NCBI GenBank assembly: GCA_038133845.1
Contig: JAYPUA010000007.1
Coordinates: forward strand, 1-64,000
Direction of reading: 5' to 3'
Origin: JAYPUA01 sp038133845
GTDB lineage: Bacteria; SAR324; NAC60-12
DNA length: 64,000 nt
The number at the start of each line of letters is the position of its first letter. The first letter of the stretch is position 1. The position numbers were made by a program, and so were the translations under genes. Shown piece after piece: positions 17,639 through 25,901 of this stretch. The notes beneath the pieces are model-generated. The model saw only the letters and a program-made list of their open reading frames with translations, was not told the origin of the DNA and did not search any database.

Positions 17639-20079
17639 CAGACGTCCAGGTTTCGAACCCTCAGCGCGTTCTCTTCGATGAAGCGTCGGCGAGGCTCCAC
17701 GTGATCTCCCATCAGAACGCTGAAAGTGCCGTCGCAGCTCTCGAAGTCTTCAATCGCCACCTGCTTCAAGGTCCGCTGTTCCGGATTGAGCGTGGTCTCC
17801 CAGAGCTGTTCCGGGTTCATCTCTCCCAACCCCTTGTAACGCTGAATGTAGATGCCCTTCTTCCCATACTCCACGATGAAGCTCAGGACTTCATGCCAGT
17901 TAGCACACACGTGGGCCTCCTCACTGCTCAGCTCTTCCACTACCAGATCTCCGGACCCCAGAGACTGCCGAAGAGCCTGATAGAACTCACTCAGACGCGT
18001 GTAGTCGATGGTGCTGAAGTTCTCCAGCAGTCCCAGAGACAACTCCAGAGTACGCCCTTCCCAGCTGAGGTTGACGATCCGACGCTCTTCAAGGAGTTCG
18101 GAAGAAAAGTCTGGCTGAGCCTCTTTGAGGAGGTCCAGGCGAATCAGAAACTCCTGGGGGCCCTCCACTCCGCTCAGGGAGAGTTGGTGCTCCAGCATCA
18201 GGTCGAGCAGGAGCGAGATCTCCAGGTTGATGCTGATCCGCCGATGCAGTTCATCGTATTTCTGCAGCTGAGTGGCAACCTGAAGCAGATCTTCTCCGGT
18301 GTAGCTTTGCTCATTCCGGGAAATGAGCCGAAGCTTGTCACTGGAGAGCCCCATCAGACGACGGCCCATCTCCTTCTCATCACGAACGTAGAACTCCTCG
18401 CGCCCGCGCTTGACCTTGTAGAGGGGCGGTTGTGCGATGTAGAGGTGTCCACGCTTGATGATCTCCGGCATCTGCCGGTAGAAGAAGGTGAGGATCAGAG
18501 TCAGGATGTGGCTTCCGTCGACATCGGCATCAGTCATGATGACGATCTTGTGGTACCGGAGCTTGTTGATGTCGAAGTCTTCATTTCCAATCCCGGTTCC
18601 CAGGGCGGTGATCATCGTCTTGATCTCCTCGCTGCTGAGCATCTTGTCAAAACGAGCCTTCTCGACGTTAAGGATCTTCCCCTTGAGCGGCAAGATTGCC
18701 TGATTGCGCCGATCCCGTCCCTGCTTGGCAGAACCTCCGGCAGAGTCGCCCTCCACCAGGAAAAGCTCGGCTTGCACCGGATCACTCTCCTGACAGTCGG
18801 CCAGTTTTCCAGGTAAACCACTGAATTCCAAAACATTTTTTCGTCTGGTCAATTCGCGGGCTTTCTTCGCTGCGATACGGGCCCGCTGGGCGTCAATCGC
18901 CTTGGCGATGATCTTCCGGGCGACCTGCGGATTCTCCTCAAGGAAAATTCCCAGATGCTCTGAAACCAGCGTATCAACCCGCCCCTTGACCTCGACGTTG
19001 GTGAGTTTGATCTTCTTCTGCGACTCGAACTGGGGATTGCCCAGACGCACGCTGACGATCGAGATCAGCCCCTCTCGGACGTCATCTCCGGAGAGGTTCT
19101 CCTTGAGGTCGTTGGCGATCTTGTTTGCGCTCATGTAGCTGTTGAGCGTCCGGGTCAAGGCGCTCTTGAAGCCGGCCAAGTGGGTTCCACCTTCAGCGGT
19201 GTTGATGTTGTTGACGAAGGTCTGGATCTTGTCGTAGTAGGTATCGTTGTACTGGAAAGCGACCTCGACCTCGACCCCTTCGGACACCCCGTTGATGTAG
19301 ATCGGCTCCTCATGAAGCACCGTCTTGCTGCTGTTGAGGTATTTCACGAAGGACTGAATCCCGCCTTCAAAGAAGAAGTCATGATGCTTGCCGCTCCGCT
19401 CGTCGCGCACGATGATCCGGATCCCCTTGTTGAGGAAGGCCAGTTCACGCAGGCGCTCCATCAGGATGTCGTAATTGAAGAGGATCTCATCAAAGATCGT
19501 CGGATCCGGCCAAAAGATGGTGGTGGTTCCGGTCTCGGTGCTCGGCTCCAGTTGCTCCAAAGGAGCCTGACTCTTTCCTTGGCGGTACTCCTGGCGCCAC
19601 TTGAAGCCATCGCGACAGACGGTCACCTGAAGCTGTGACGACAACGCATTCACCACAGAGGCTCCCACTCCATTCAACCCTCCGGAGACCTTGTAGTTGC
19701 TGTTGTCGAACTTTCCTCCGGCATGGAGGCGAGTCATGATCAACTCCAGGGCCGAGACGTTCTCCTTCGGGTGCATCCCTACGGGAATGCCTCGTCCGTT
19801 GTCACTGACGGTCACGCTACTGTCAGCATTGACCGTCACCCGAACCTCAGAGCAATATCCGGCCAGGGCTTCGTCCACGCTGTTGTCAACGATCTCAAAA
19901 ACCAGATGGTGCAAGGCAGCCTGGTCGACTCCACCAACATACATCCCGGGACGTTTGCGGACAGCTTCCAGCCCCTCGAGCACAGTGATGTCTGAAGCTC
20001 CATAGTCCTTCTTGCTTTGGGGGGCTCCAGAATTCAGGGCTGGGTTGGTTTCAGGGCTGGGAGGTGTTGTGTTTTCCAT
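17638..20079 (-). CDS. gyrB: DNA gyrase subunit B
   Basis: An 813-residue ATPase subunit of the type II topoisomerase that introduces negative supercoils. It shows 'RKRPGMYVG', 'VDNSVDEALAG', the ATP lid 'GGLNGVGASVVNAL', the TOPRIM 'EGDSAGGSAKQGRDR', 'PLKGKILNVEKAR' and 'MTDADVDGSHI', and a C-terminal 'RYKGLGEMNPEQLWETT'. A strong AAGGAG site precedes ATG 20079. It is in the conserved order dnaN-recF-gyrB. An insertion region between 'PPLYKVK' and the C-terminal motif is of the usual GyrB type. Confidence 0.97.
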   Translation of the reverse strand: MENTTPPSPETNPALNSGAPQSKKDYGASDITVLEGLEAVRKRPGMYVGGVDQAALHHLVFEIVDNSVDEALAGYCSEVRVTVNADSSVTVSDNGRGIPVGMHPKENVSALELIMTRLHAGGKFDNSNYKVSGGLNGVGASVVNALSSQLQVTVCRDGFKWRQEYRQGKSQAPLEQLEPSTETGTTTIFWPDPTIFDEILFNYDILMERLRELAFLNKGIRIIVRDERSGKHHDFFFEGGIQSFVKYLNSSKTVLHEEPIYINGVSEGVEVEVAFQYNDTYYDKIQTFVNNINTAEGGTHLAGFKSALTRTLNSYMSANKIANDLKENLSGDDVREGLISIVSVRLGNPQFESQKKIKLTNVEVKGRVDTLVSEHLGIFLEENPQVARKIIAKAIDAQRARIAAKKARELTRRKNVLEFSGLPGKLADCQESDPVQAELFLVEGDSAGGSAKQGRDRRNQAILPLKGKILNVEKARFDKMLSSEEIKTMITALGTGIGNEDFDINKLRYHKIVIMTDADVDGSHILTLILTFFYRQMPEIIKRGHLYIAQPPLYKVKRGREEFYVRDEKEMGRRLMGLSSDKLRLISRNEQSYTGEDLLQVATQLQKYDELHRRISINLEISLLLDLMLEHQLSLSGVEGPQEFLIRLDLLKEAQPDFSSELLEERRIVNLSWEGRTLELSLGLLENFSTIDYTRLSEFYQALRQSLGSGDLVVEELSSEEAHVCANWHEVLSFIVEYGKKGIYIQRYKGLGEMNPEQLWETTLNPEQRTLKQVAIEDFESCDGTFSVLMGDHVEPRRRFIEENALRVRNLDV

Positions 20080-20105
20080 TCTACTCCTTGTGATGCCGTC
20101 ATTCC

Positions 20106-21170
20106 TCAGAAATGAACTTTACCACTGTCAATGCGAAGGGTATGAACCGGGAAGGTTTGAGACAAAGGGTCGACGGTAGAGGTAATGAACACCTGATTGT
20201 TCAAGCGTCCAAGGTAGGTCAGGACCCCTTCACAGATCATCGGATCGAGTTCTGAGAAGAGGTCATCCAGGACCAACACGGGCTGGAACCTATATCTTTC
20301 TGATAATACCGAATTTATGGCCATCTTTAAAGCCAAATTTGTCAGTCGGAATTCCCCCTGTGAAAAGAACTCGCGATCCAGTTGATGATCCAGGCTCAAC
20401 CGGAAGTCATCCCGGTGTGGACCAATCATCGAGTGCCCGTAGTGCAAGTCCCGGGACAGCGAATCCCGAAGCTGCACCAGCGCCCTCTCCGGGTCGTTTT
20501 CCAGAGTGGGCCGATACTCAAGCCGAAGCGTCTCCGAGCGTCCGGACATCTGCTGAAAGGACTCGCTCAGGAGCGGATTGAGGTTCTCGACAAAACGCCT
20601 CCGGTGTTCAGAAAGTTCGACACCAAAGCGAACCAGCAGCTCGTTCCAGACCGAGACCCCTTCGGAACTTCTCCGCTTGAGAAGCACGTTCTTGTTGGCC
20701 AGAGCCTGGGCATACTGCTGCAGCACCTCCAGGTGTCCGGGCTCCATGAAGGAGAGGACCCGGTTGAAGAACCGACGACGTTCTCCGGGTTGGCTGCGAA
20801 AGAGGTTCACGTCTTCCGGAGTGAAGACCAGCGACATGAACGAGAGCAAGTACTCGGAAGTACGCTTGAGCGGCTGACGGTCCAGAAACACCTGTCGCCC
20901 CTGACGGTTGATTACCACCCGGATCCTCCGGAGCACCTGCCTGGACTCCACCACGCCAGAGATCACAGCGGCATCTACTCCAGTCTTCAGAAGCTGCGAG
21001 GCCTTCCGTGTCCGAAAAGACTCCAGGTTGCACAGGTAAAAGAGCGCTTCGGCCAGGTTTGTCTTTCCCTGACCGTTTCTTCCAGAGATCCAGTTGACTC
21101 CGGGGGTGAAGCTTACGTGTTGTTGGGGGTAGTTGCGAAAGGAGGCAAGTTCCAGCTCGCGGATTACCAT
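20106..21170 (-). CDS. recF: DNA replication and repair protein RecF
   Basis: A 354-residue SMC-like ATPase that loads RecA at gaps through RecOR. Walker A is GRNGQGKTN, with the family N-terminus 'LELASFRNYPQ' and a C-terminal Walker B/signature region 'VLVLDDLFSELDP'. The start overlaps the end of dnaN by 7 bases, and gyrB follows after 26 bases. Confidence 0.96.
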   Translation of the reverse strand: MVIRELELASFRNYPQQHVSFTPGVNWISGRNGQGKTNLAEALFYLCNLESFRTRKASQLLKTGVDAAVISGVVESRQVLRRIRVVINRQGRQVFLDRQPLKRTSEYLLSFMSLVFTPEDVNLFRSQPGERRRFFNRVLSFMEPGHLEVLQQYAQALANKNVLLKRRSSEGVSVWNELLVRFGVELSEHRRRFVENLNPLLSESFQQMSGRSETLRLEYRPTLENDPERALVQLRDSLSRDLHYGHSMIGPHRDDFRLSLDHQLDREFFSQGEFRLTNLALKMAINSVLSERYRFQPVLVLDDLFSELDPMICEGVLTYLGRLNNQVFITSTVDPLSQTFPVHTLRIDSGKVHF

Positions 21171-22279
21171 TCAATTCGCAAAGGCATGATCACCGAGAGG
21201 AAGTCGTCCTTCTCCACATCCCGGATCACCGTGGGGCTCATGGGGTTCTTGAACTCCAGCTTCACACTCTCCTCCTCCATGACCGAGAGGACGTCCATCA
21301 GGTAGCGCGAGTTGAAGCCGATCTGAAAGTCTTCAGCAGCGTACTCGACCTGCAGCTCGTCGCTGACCTCTCCATAATCGGTCTTCTCGCTCTCCAGAAG
21401 CATCTTCCCGGAGCTGAGCGTGAGCTTGACCGGACGCAGCTTCTCAGCACTGATGGACGAGACGATCCGCAGGGAGTTCATCAGCCGTTCACGGTCCAGG
21501 CTGCAGATCAGGGCGTTGTCCTTGGGAATGATCGGGTCGCAGTTTGGGAACTTGCCCTCGATCAGCCGGGTCTTGTAGACAATGTTCTCTCCAGAGAACT
21601 GCATTACCCGCTCGTCGAACGAGACATCAACCCGCTCTCCGAAAAGCTCCAGGGAGCGTCGGACTTCTCCCAAGGCCTTCCTGGGGATGATCACGTCTTC
21701 CACGTCCCCCATCTCCAGCGAATCGACTGAGATCAGGATCTGAGCCAGCCGGTGTCCATCCGTAGCCAGCCAGCGCGTTGCACCGGATTTTGCGGACAGG
21801 TTCACGCCCATCAGGTTCCGGCGAGACTCATTCGTCTGGGCCGCAAACAGCGTCATGTCTATGGCTCGCTTCAGGTCGTTTGTCGAAATGCTGACCTTCC
21901 CCGAGAGGTCCTCAACCAGCGTTTGCGGATAGAGACCGACATCCACGGAAGGAAGCCGTAGCTGAGACTTCCCACAGCTGACGTGAATCCAAAGCTGCTC
22001 CGTAGACTGAATCCGGACCTCCTCCTCCACAAACTCCTTGCTGATGTCGTACATCTTCCGGGCGTTGACACACATGCTTCCTTCGGCACGGACTTCGGCC
22101 GGGAAGCGCTCAATCAGGGAGAGCTCATGGTCTGTTGCCAGAAACTCAACCATGTTCTGATCCGGGATTGTGCGCATCAGAAAGTTGGAGAGGATCGGCT
22201 TGGCAGAGCTTTTGTCAATAACAGGGATCAGGTTCTGCAAGGCTCCCTTGAGTACTTCCTGTTTAATTAGAATTTCCAT
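21164..22279 (-). CDS. dnaN: DNA polymerase III beta subunit (sliding clamp)
   Basis: A 371-residue three-domain clamp. 'TDHELSLIERFPAEV', 'ATDGHRLAQ' and the C-terminal 'VIMPLRIEW' (family usually ends in MPMRL) identify it. An AAGGAA site precedes ATG 22279. It heads the leftward operon dnaN-recF-gyrB-der. Unlike most bacteria, dnaA is not immediately upstream; instead there is a 245 bp gap rich in a repeated 9-mer. Confidence 0.97.
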   Translation of the reverse strand: MEILIKQEVLKGALQNLIPVIDKSSAKPILSNFLMRTIPDQNMVEFLATDHELSLIERFPAEVRAEGSMCVNARKMYDISKEFVEEEVRIQSTEQLWIHVSCGKSQLRLPSVDVGLYPQTLVEDLSGKVSISTNDLKRAIDMTLFAAQTNESRRNLMGVNLSAKSGATRWLATDGHRLAQILISVDSLEMGDVEDVIIPRKALGEVRRSLELFGERVDVSFDERVMQFSGENIVYKTRLIEGKFPNCDPIIPKDNALICSLDRERLMNSLRIVSSISAEKLRPVKLTLSSGKMLLESEKTDYGEVSDELQVEYAAEDFQIGFNSRYLMDVLSVMEEESVKLEFKNPMSPTVIRDVEKDDFLSVIMPLRIEW

Positions 22280-22524
22280 GGTTCCTTGTTTTCTAGTTTT
22301 AGTAGGGGCTGTCGATGGTGTTGAAAAGTCTGCAAATCATTGAAATGTAATTCAGTTTTAGAATACTTGGCTTTTGAAGCTTTGTTGATTTCAACAGGTG
22401 AGGTCTCACAAGATACCAAATCGACTACAAAAACCCAATACCTGCTCCCGGGGGTGTCGATAAATTTTCGAAAGCCTGTCGAAAAAACTGCAGATTTGTT
22501 GAAAACCAATTCAACAGTTTGATC
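22280..22524. other. Candidate replication origin / variant DnaA-box cluster upstream of dnaN
   Basis: This 245 bp AT-rich gap contains repeated TGTYGAWAA words: 22319-22327, 22455-22463, 22477-22485 and 22497-22505. Related copies lie at 22310 and 22383, and reverse copies at 22388-22396 and 22508-22516. Two pairs form inverted repeats: TGTTGATTTCAACA (22383-22396), and TGTTGAA at 22497 facing TTCAACA at 22510. Read on the other strand the word is TTWTCRACA, one base away from classic DnaA boxes (TTATCCACA / TTTTCCACA). The location, next to dnaN-recF-gyrB, is where chromosomal origins often sit. The alternative is an operator array controlling dnaN. Confidence 0.55.
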
Positions 22525-23175
22525 TTATTGAGAAATCCAGGTTCCAGTGACCACCAGGTCCGAAAGCAGCATCCAACGCCCCTGGCCAGAAAACCCTTGC
22601 GGGTAGACTCCGGAGAGATCCCGAAGGAGGGTGAAGTGAAAGGTGCGCTCCTGAAACATCACTTCGGCATCCTGGAAGCCAATCGTTTGAAGCACCTGAG
22701 GAAAGAGGCACTTGTAGATCGACTCCTTGGCCGAGAAGATCAGTTTGAGCCGGAGGTCTCGTGCGGTTTCAGGGAGGTGTTCCAAAAGCACTTCTTCTGC
22801 CGGAGTGCAGACGTGTCGGGAGATTCCGGGAGCGATGAGACGACTCTGTGACTCCAGATCCAGACCAACTCCCCGGAAACTCCGGGAAGGCGCCAGCACC
22901 GCAGCGGCCACTTTCGAGGTGTGAGTGATGCTCCCCACCACCTCCGTGGGCCAGAGAGGAGCACCGGTTTCCGGATCCCGGGAAAGCGGCCCTAACTCCA
23001 GTCCTAGCTGAAGAGCCGCCTGGCGCGCGCAGTAGCGACCTGTCAGGAACTCCTGCCTGCGTGAAGCGGAGGTTGCAGCCGAGATCGCTTGCAGTTCAAA
23101 GGGGTGGGGGGGGGCAGAAGAAGGGATCCCGGACCAGCACAAGCCGGTCCCGGGAGGAAAAAGGTTGGGGACCAC
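22525..23175 (-). CDS. 4'-phosphopantetheinyl transferase, EntD/Sfp-like
   Basis: A 216-residue PPTase that would prime carrier proteins (secondary metabolites or fatty acid synthesis) with phosphopantetheine from CoA. Motifs: 'RRQEFLTGRYCAR' (CoA binding), 'GSITHT', the Mg-binding 'GVGLDLE' and 'FSAKESIYKC'. This pattern is closest to the EntD branch. It starts at GTG 23175, directly after the stop of the upstream barrel gene. A 9-base homopolymer lies within codons about 21-24. No NRPS or PKS gene is nearby. Confidence 0.9.
   Translation of the reverse strand: MVPNLFPPGTGLCWSGIPSSAPPHPFELQAISAATSASRRQEFLTGRYCARQAALQLGLELGPLSRDPETGAPLWPTEVVGSITHTSKVAAAVLAPSRSFRGVGLDLESQSRLIAPGISRHVCTPAEEVLLEHLPETARDLRLKLIFSAKESIYKCLFPQVLQTIGFQDAEVMFQERTFHFTLLRDLSGVYPQGFSGQGRWMLLSDLVVTGTWISQ
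23106..23114. repeat. G9 (C9 on coding strand) homopolymer inside the PPTase start region
   Basis: Nine consecutive G on the plus strand, preceded by GGGGT, near the 5' end of the PPTase reading frame. Slippage here would shift the frame soon after the start. Confidence 0.8.
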
Positions 23176-23781
23176 TCAGAAAGCGAACTGGAGGCCAACC
23201 GTGGTCATGCCGCCGGTGTAGTTGCGCTCCTCGATGTTGTACTGGGTGGCGACGTTGCTGGCGTATCCGGAGCCCTTGAGCAGGTCAACCTTGGCCATCG
23301 AGAACGCATGATAGCCCAAGTGAAACTCGATGAAGCTCCAAAGCGGCAGCCCGATCCGGATGAACCCTTCACTCAAGGGCACACTCTGAACTCCCTCTCC
23401 GGTGAGGTTCGTTCCCCCGTACTCGTTGGTGATCGAAGCAGATCCCAGACCAAAGCCCAGCGCCATGGAGACCACGGGGAACGGAACATGGTAGAACAGA
23501 TGATAGCTCTGAATCGCCATGGTCGTAGTGATCGTCGCCCGGTTGTTCGAGCTGTCGTAGTAGCTGGCCTCATCATCCTTGAAACGCAAGGTGCTGTAGC
23601 CCAGGTTGGGAACAAAGGGGACCGGGTGAGTGATGCCAACGCTCCCACCGCTCACCGTGCTTTGCGACATCGTGTAGCCGATGGCGCTGTCCACGCTGAA
23701 GCCAATGAATTGAGCATGGCTACTCGCAGCGCCCCCAAGAATCAGGGCTCCCAGCAGCAAGGCTTTCCTGAGAATGTTCAT
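23176..23781 (-). CDS. Outer-membrane barrel-like protein, paralogue A
   Basis: A 201-residue exported protein with a clear signal peptide (KALLLGALILGGAASSHAQ). The mature chain has eight or so amphipathic strands and ends in 'TTVGLQFAF', a C-terminal aromatic signature for barrel insertion. The central 'HLFYHVPFPVVSMALGFGLG' parallels 'DLFYLLPIPIINLTIGVGAG' in the neighbouring gene, showing the two are paralogues. It lies 9 bases after that paralogue on the same strand. No named family recognised; a small OmpA/OmpW-size barrel is likely. Confidence 0.7.
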   Translation of the reverse strand: MNILRKALLLGALILGGAASSHAQFIGFSVDSAIGYTMSQSTVSGGSVGITHPVPFVPNLGYSTLRFKDDEASYYDSSNNRATITTTMAIQSYHLFYHVPFPVVSMALGFGLGSASITNEYGGTNLTGEGVQSVPLSEGFIRIGLPLWSFIEFHLGYHAFSMAKVDLLKGSGYASNVATQYNIEERNYTGGMTTVGLQFAF

Positions 23782-23790
23782 CCGCTTTCC

Positions 23791-24324
23791 TCAGAATCCG
23801 ATGCTGATGCCTACTCCGGCGACGTTTCCGCTGATATCATACTCATCCGATCCAGACTTGGTTTTGATCTTCGAGTTGACCGACCGGTAGCTCACGTGAA
23901 AGTCCATGACCACGAACAGGGGGAGCCCCAAGCTGGCATAAACCTGAGTTGCGGTTCCTGAATCATAAACTTGGGAACACGTTGCACAATCGAATTCGGT
24001 TGTTCCGGCGCCAACACCAATCGTCAGGTTGATGATCGGAATCGGCAACAGGTAGAACAGGTCGTACATGGTCGTGTTAAGTTTGAGATCTCCATCACTC
24101 TTGATCGGAGTGTTGTAGTTCTCATAGCCGAGCCCCACCAGAATCGGGAGCTTTGCTGCAGCAAAGACACCGGAAGGCATCCCGTCAGATTCAACAACAT
24201 CAGGATCTGAGAAGCTATGGCTGACGGGGACTCCGAGGCTGACTGAGAAGAACTCCGCTGAAGCGCTTGAGGCAATGAACAGACTTCCCAACACAACAGT
24301 GAGGGCTGTGGCCAGTTTTTTCAT
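23791..24324 (-). CDS. Outer-membrane barrel-like protein, paralogue B
   Basis: A 177-residue exported protein with signal peptide (residues 1-23, ending SSASAEFF) and short amphipathic strands, ending in 'GVGISIGF'. A Cys pair (FDCATCSQ) sits in a predicted loop and could form a disulfide. It shares layout and the 'LFYLLPIPI...GVG.G' core with the next gene at 23176. Operon-like spacing (9 bases) between the two. Function unknown; adaptation or adhesion roles cannot be told from sequence. Confidence 0.7.
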   Translation of the reverse strand: MKKLATALTVVLGSLFIASSASAEFFSVSLGVPVSHSFSDPDVVESDGMPSGVFAAAKLPILVGLGYENYNTPIKSDGDLKLNTTMYDLFYLLPIPIINLTIGVGAGTTEFDCATCSQVYDSGTATQVYASLGLPLFVVMDFHVSYRSVNSKIKTKSGSDEYDISGNVAGVGISIGF

Positions 24325-24338
24325 GGTGATTCCTATTC

Positions 24339-24647
24339 TTATTGGGATTCTTCCCGCCAGTCGTCAAAGCGACCCAATGGACGGGTGAAGGTGAATTCAA
24401 AGGGCTCTACCACCAAGGCGTCCCAAGCGTCTCCGGTGCTCCCGGAGGTCAGCGCAAACGGAAGCGCGACAACAAACACAGCTGAGGTCACCAGCGAAAT
24501 TCCGAGGCTCAGAACCCTGAGAGGGAGGTCCGCCACCATTGACATGGCTCCGGGACGTTCCCGTGGGGCCGCTTCGCTGGGACGGGTGAATGCAAGAAAT
24601 GAGCAACATGCCAAGAAGATGACCAGAACTTTCCGGAATCGGTTCAT
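24339..24647 (-). CDS. Small exported or membrane protein (102 aa)
   Basis: The start is set at ATG 24647, which overlaps the stop of the exonuclease gene as ATGA; the longer open frame upstream runs inside that gene. It opens with a signal-peptide-like stretch (FRKVLVIFLACCSFLAFTRPSEA), then a second hydrophobic segment (SLGISLVTSAVFVVALPFAL) and a Asp/Trp-containing tail. 'GDAWDALVVEPFEFTFTRPLG' resembles small exported proteins of unknown function. It sits between xthA and the paralogous barrels and is probably cotranscribed. Confidence 0.65.
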   Translation of the reverse strand: MNRFRKVLVIFLACCSFLAFTRPSEAAPRERPGAMSMVADLPLRVLSLGISLVTSAVFVVALPFALTSGSTGDAWDALVVEPFEFTFTRPLGRFDDWREESQ

Positions 24648-25678
24648 GCGGTGGTCTCCAACTCGAAGGTGCACATGACGGGAGCGTGGTCCGAGGGTTT
24701 GGGCTGGGCCCGGTTGTCGAAATCGATCCAGCTGGATTTCAGACGGTTTGCCATCTCCAAGTTGCCGAAAACGTAGTCGATCCTCAAGCCTTCTCCGCGC
24801 TCGAAGCCTCGAGTTCGGAAATCCCACCAGCTGAACTGTCCTTGAGAGGGCTCTTTTCGTCGGAACAGATCTTCCAGCCCAAGTGCTTGAAGCATGGACA
24901 TGCGGCTCAATTCATCTGGATGAAAGCTGACCTCTCCTCGCATGGCTTCCACGGAGTAGACATCTCGCTCTTCCAGGGCAACGTTGAAGTCTCCCATCAC
25001 CAGCACGTTGGTGTAGCTTTGCAATTCCTGCTGCAGCACCTGTTTCAGGTGTTCAAGAAACTCGAGCTTGTAGTGAAACTTTTCAGAACCCACCCGGCTT
25101 CCCTGAGGAACATAGACATTGATCATCCGGACTCCGGAGATCGTGGCCCGAATCAGTCGGGCGTTCTCAGAATCCCAACCTTCCGGGAAGCCCCGGACCT
25201 CTTCAGAGATTGGATGTCGCGAGAGCAGGGCCACCCCGTTGTAGGTCTTCTGGCCAAGGTGAACGCTGTGATAACCAAGCGCCTGCAGTTCGGCAACAGG
25301 AAAGCGGTCTTCGGTGGTTTTGGTTTCTTGAAGCCCCACCACCTCCGGCTTCTCGCTTTCAAGCCACTGCAGCATCAGGTTCCAGCGGGAGCGGATCGAG
25401 TTGACGTTCCAGGTTGCGACCTTGAAGGAAGATCCCTGCATGGAGGCCCCGAGTCGAAGCTGGTCTCCTGGAAGCAGGCACGCTTCAGCGCTGAAGGGAA
25501 CAGGTTCCGGTTCTTCAGTCCAGCGACGCAGAACCTGAAGAGAGCCAGCGCGCCAAGTTTGGTACAGTTCCGGAATGAGGAGTGAGGAAGGGAACTGCTT
25601 CAGCAGGGCTTCTGCGGAGACTCCCTGGTGAAGCTGTTCCCTCAGTGAGGACAGAGCCGCGTCAGCGGGCTCAGGCAT
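24644..25678 (-). CDS. xthA: Exodeoxyribonuclease III-type AP endonuclease with N-terminal extension
   Basis: A 344-residue protein. From residue about 86 it is a standard ExoIII: 'ATWNVNSIRSR', 'VGLQETK' (catalytic Glu), 'YNGVALLSR', 'GDFNVALEE', and C-terminal 'SDHAPVMC'. ExoIII proteins are usually about 255-270 residues, so the first about 80 residues are extra. The extension has no recognised domain, but it is translated from ATG 25678, which overlaps the stop of the small gene upstream by 8 bases, supporting the long start over an internal ATG at 25441. It repairs abasic sites in base excision repair. Confidence 0.9.
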   Translation of the reverse strand: MPEPADAALSSLREQLHQGVSAEALLKQFPSSLLIPELYQTWRAGSLQVLRRWTEEPEPVPFSAEACLLPGDQLRLGASMQGSSFKVATWNVNSIRSRWNLMLQWLESEKPEVVGLQETKTTEDRFPVAELQALGYHSVHLGQKTYNGVALLSRHPISEEVRGFPEGWDSENARLIRATISGVRMINVYVPQGSRVGSEKFHYKLEFLEHLKQVLQQELQSYTNVLVMGDFNVALEERDVYSVEAMRGEVSFHPDELSRMSMLQALGLEDLFRRKEPSQGQFSWWDFRTRGFERGEGLRIDYVFGNLEMANRLKSSWIDFDNRAQPKPSDHAPVMCTFELETTA

Positions 25679-25817
25679 CTGCTTGAGCAGACTCTTGCGA
25701 AAGCTGCTTGAGCAGGCTCAGGTTCTCCTGAACTTGCCGCTCACGCTGGAGCAGATTACGCTTGTTGGGAGTGTCTTTCTTCTTGCGACGGAGTTCCGTG
25801 CGTTGCTTGGGAGACAT
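25671..25817 (-). CDS. Small basic coiled-coil protein (48 aa)
   Basis: A 48-residue protein starting at ATG 25817 with an AAAGG site ahead. The first half is rich in Lys and Arg (RRKKKDTPNKRN) and the second half forms a helix of the pattern EN-L-LLKQL. Its last codons overlap the start of xthA, so the two are translationally coupled. It might bind nucleic acid or stabilise the nuclease, but this is only a guess from charge and position. Confidence 0.55.
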   Translation of the reverse strand: MSPKQRTELRRKKKDTPNKRNLLQRERQVQENLSLLKQLSQESAQADA

Positions 25818-25901
25818 GCTTGCCTTTGTCAAGAGGATTGTAAATTGACCCAATGTACCAAACCTCTTTGAACTTGGCCACTTTTTTCTGAGATTTGAGT
25901 A

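Noticed and set aside
22497..22516. TGTTGAA/TTCAACA inverted repeat as a LexA/SOS box
   Set aside because: No match to LexA boxes that I know (GTTC-N7-GTTC, CGAAC-N4-GTTCG, TTTG-N5-CAAA); the same word recurs singly, which fits a DnaA-box-like cluster better.
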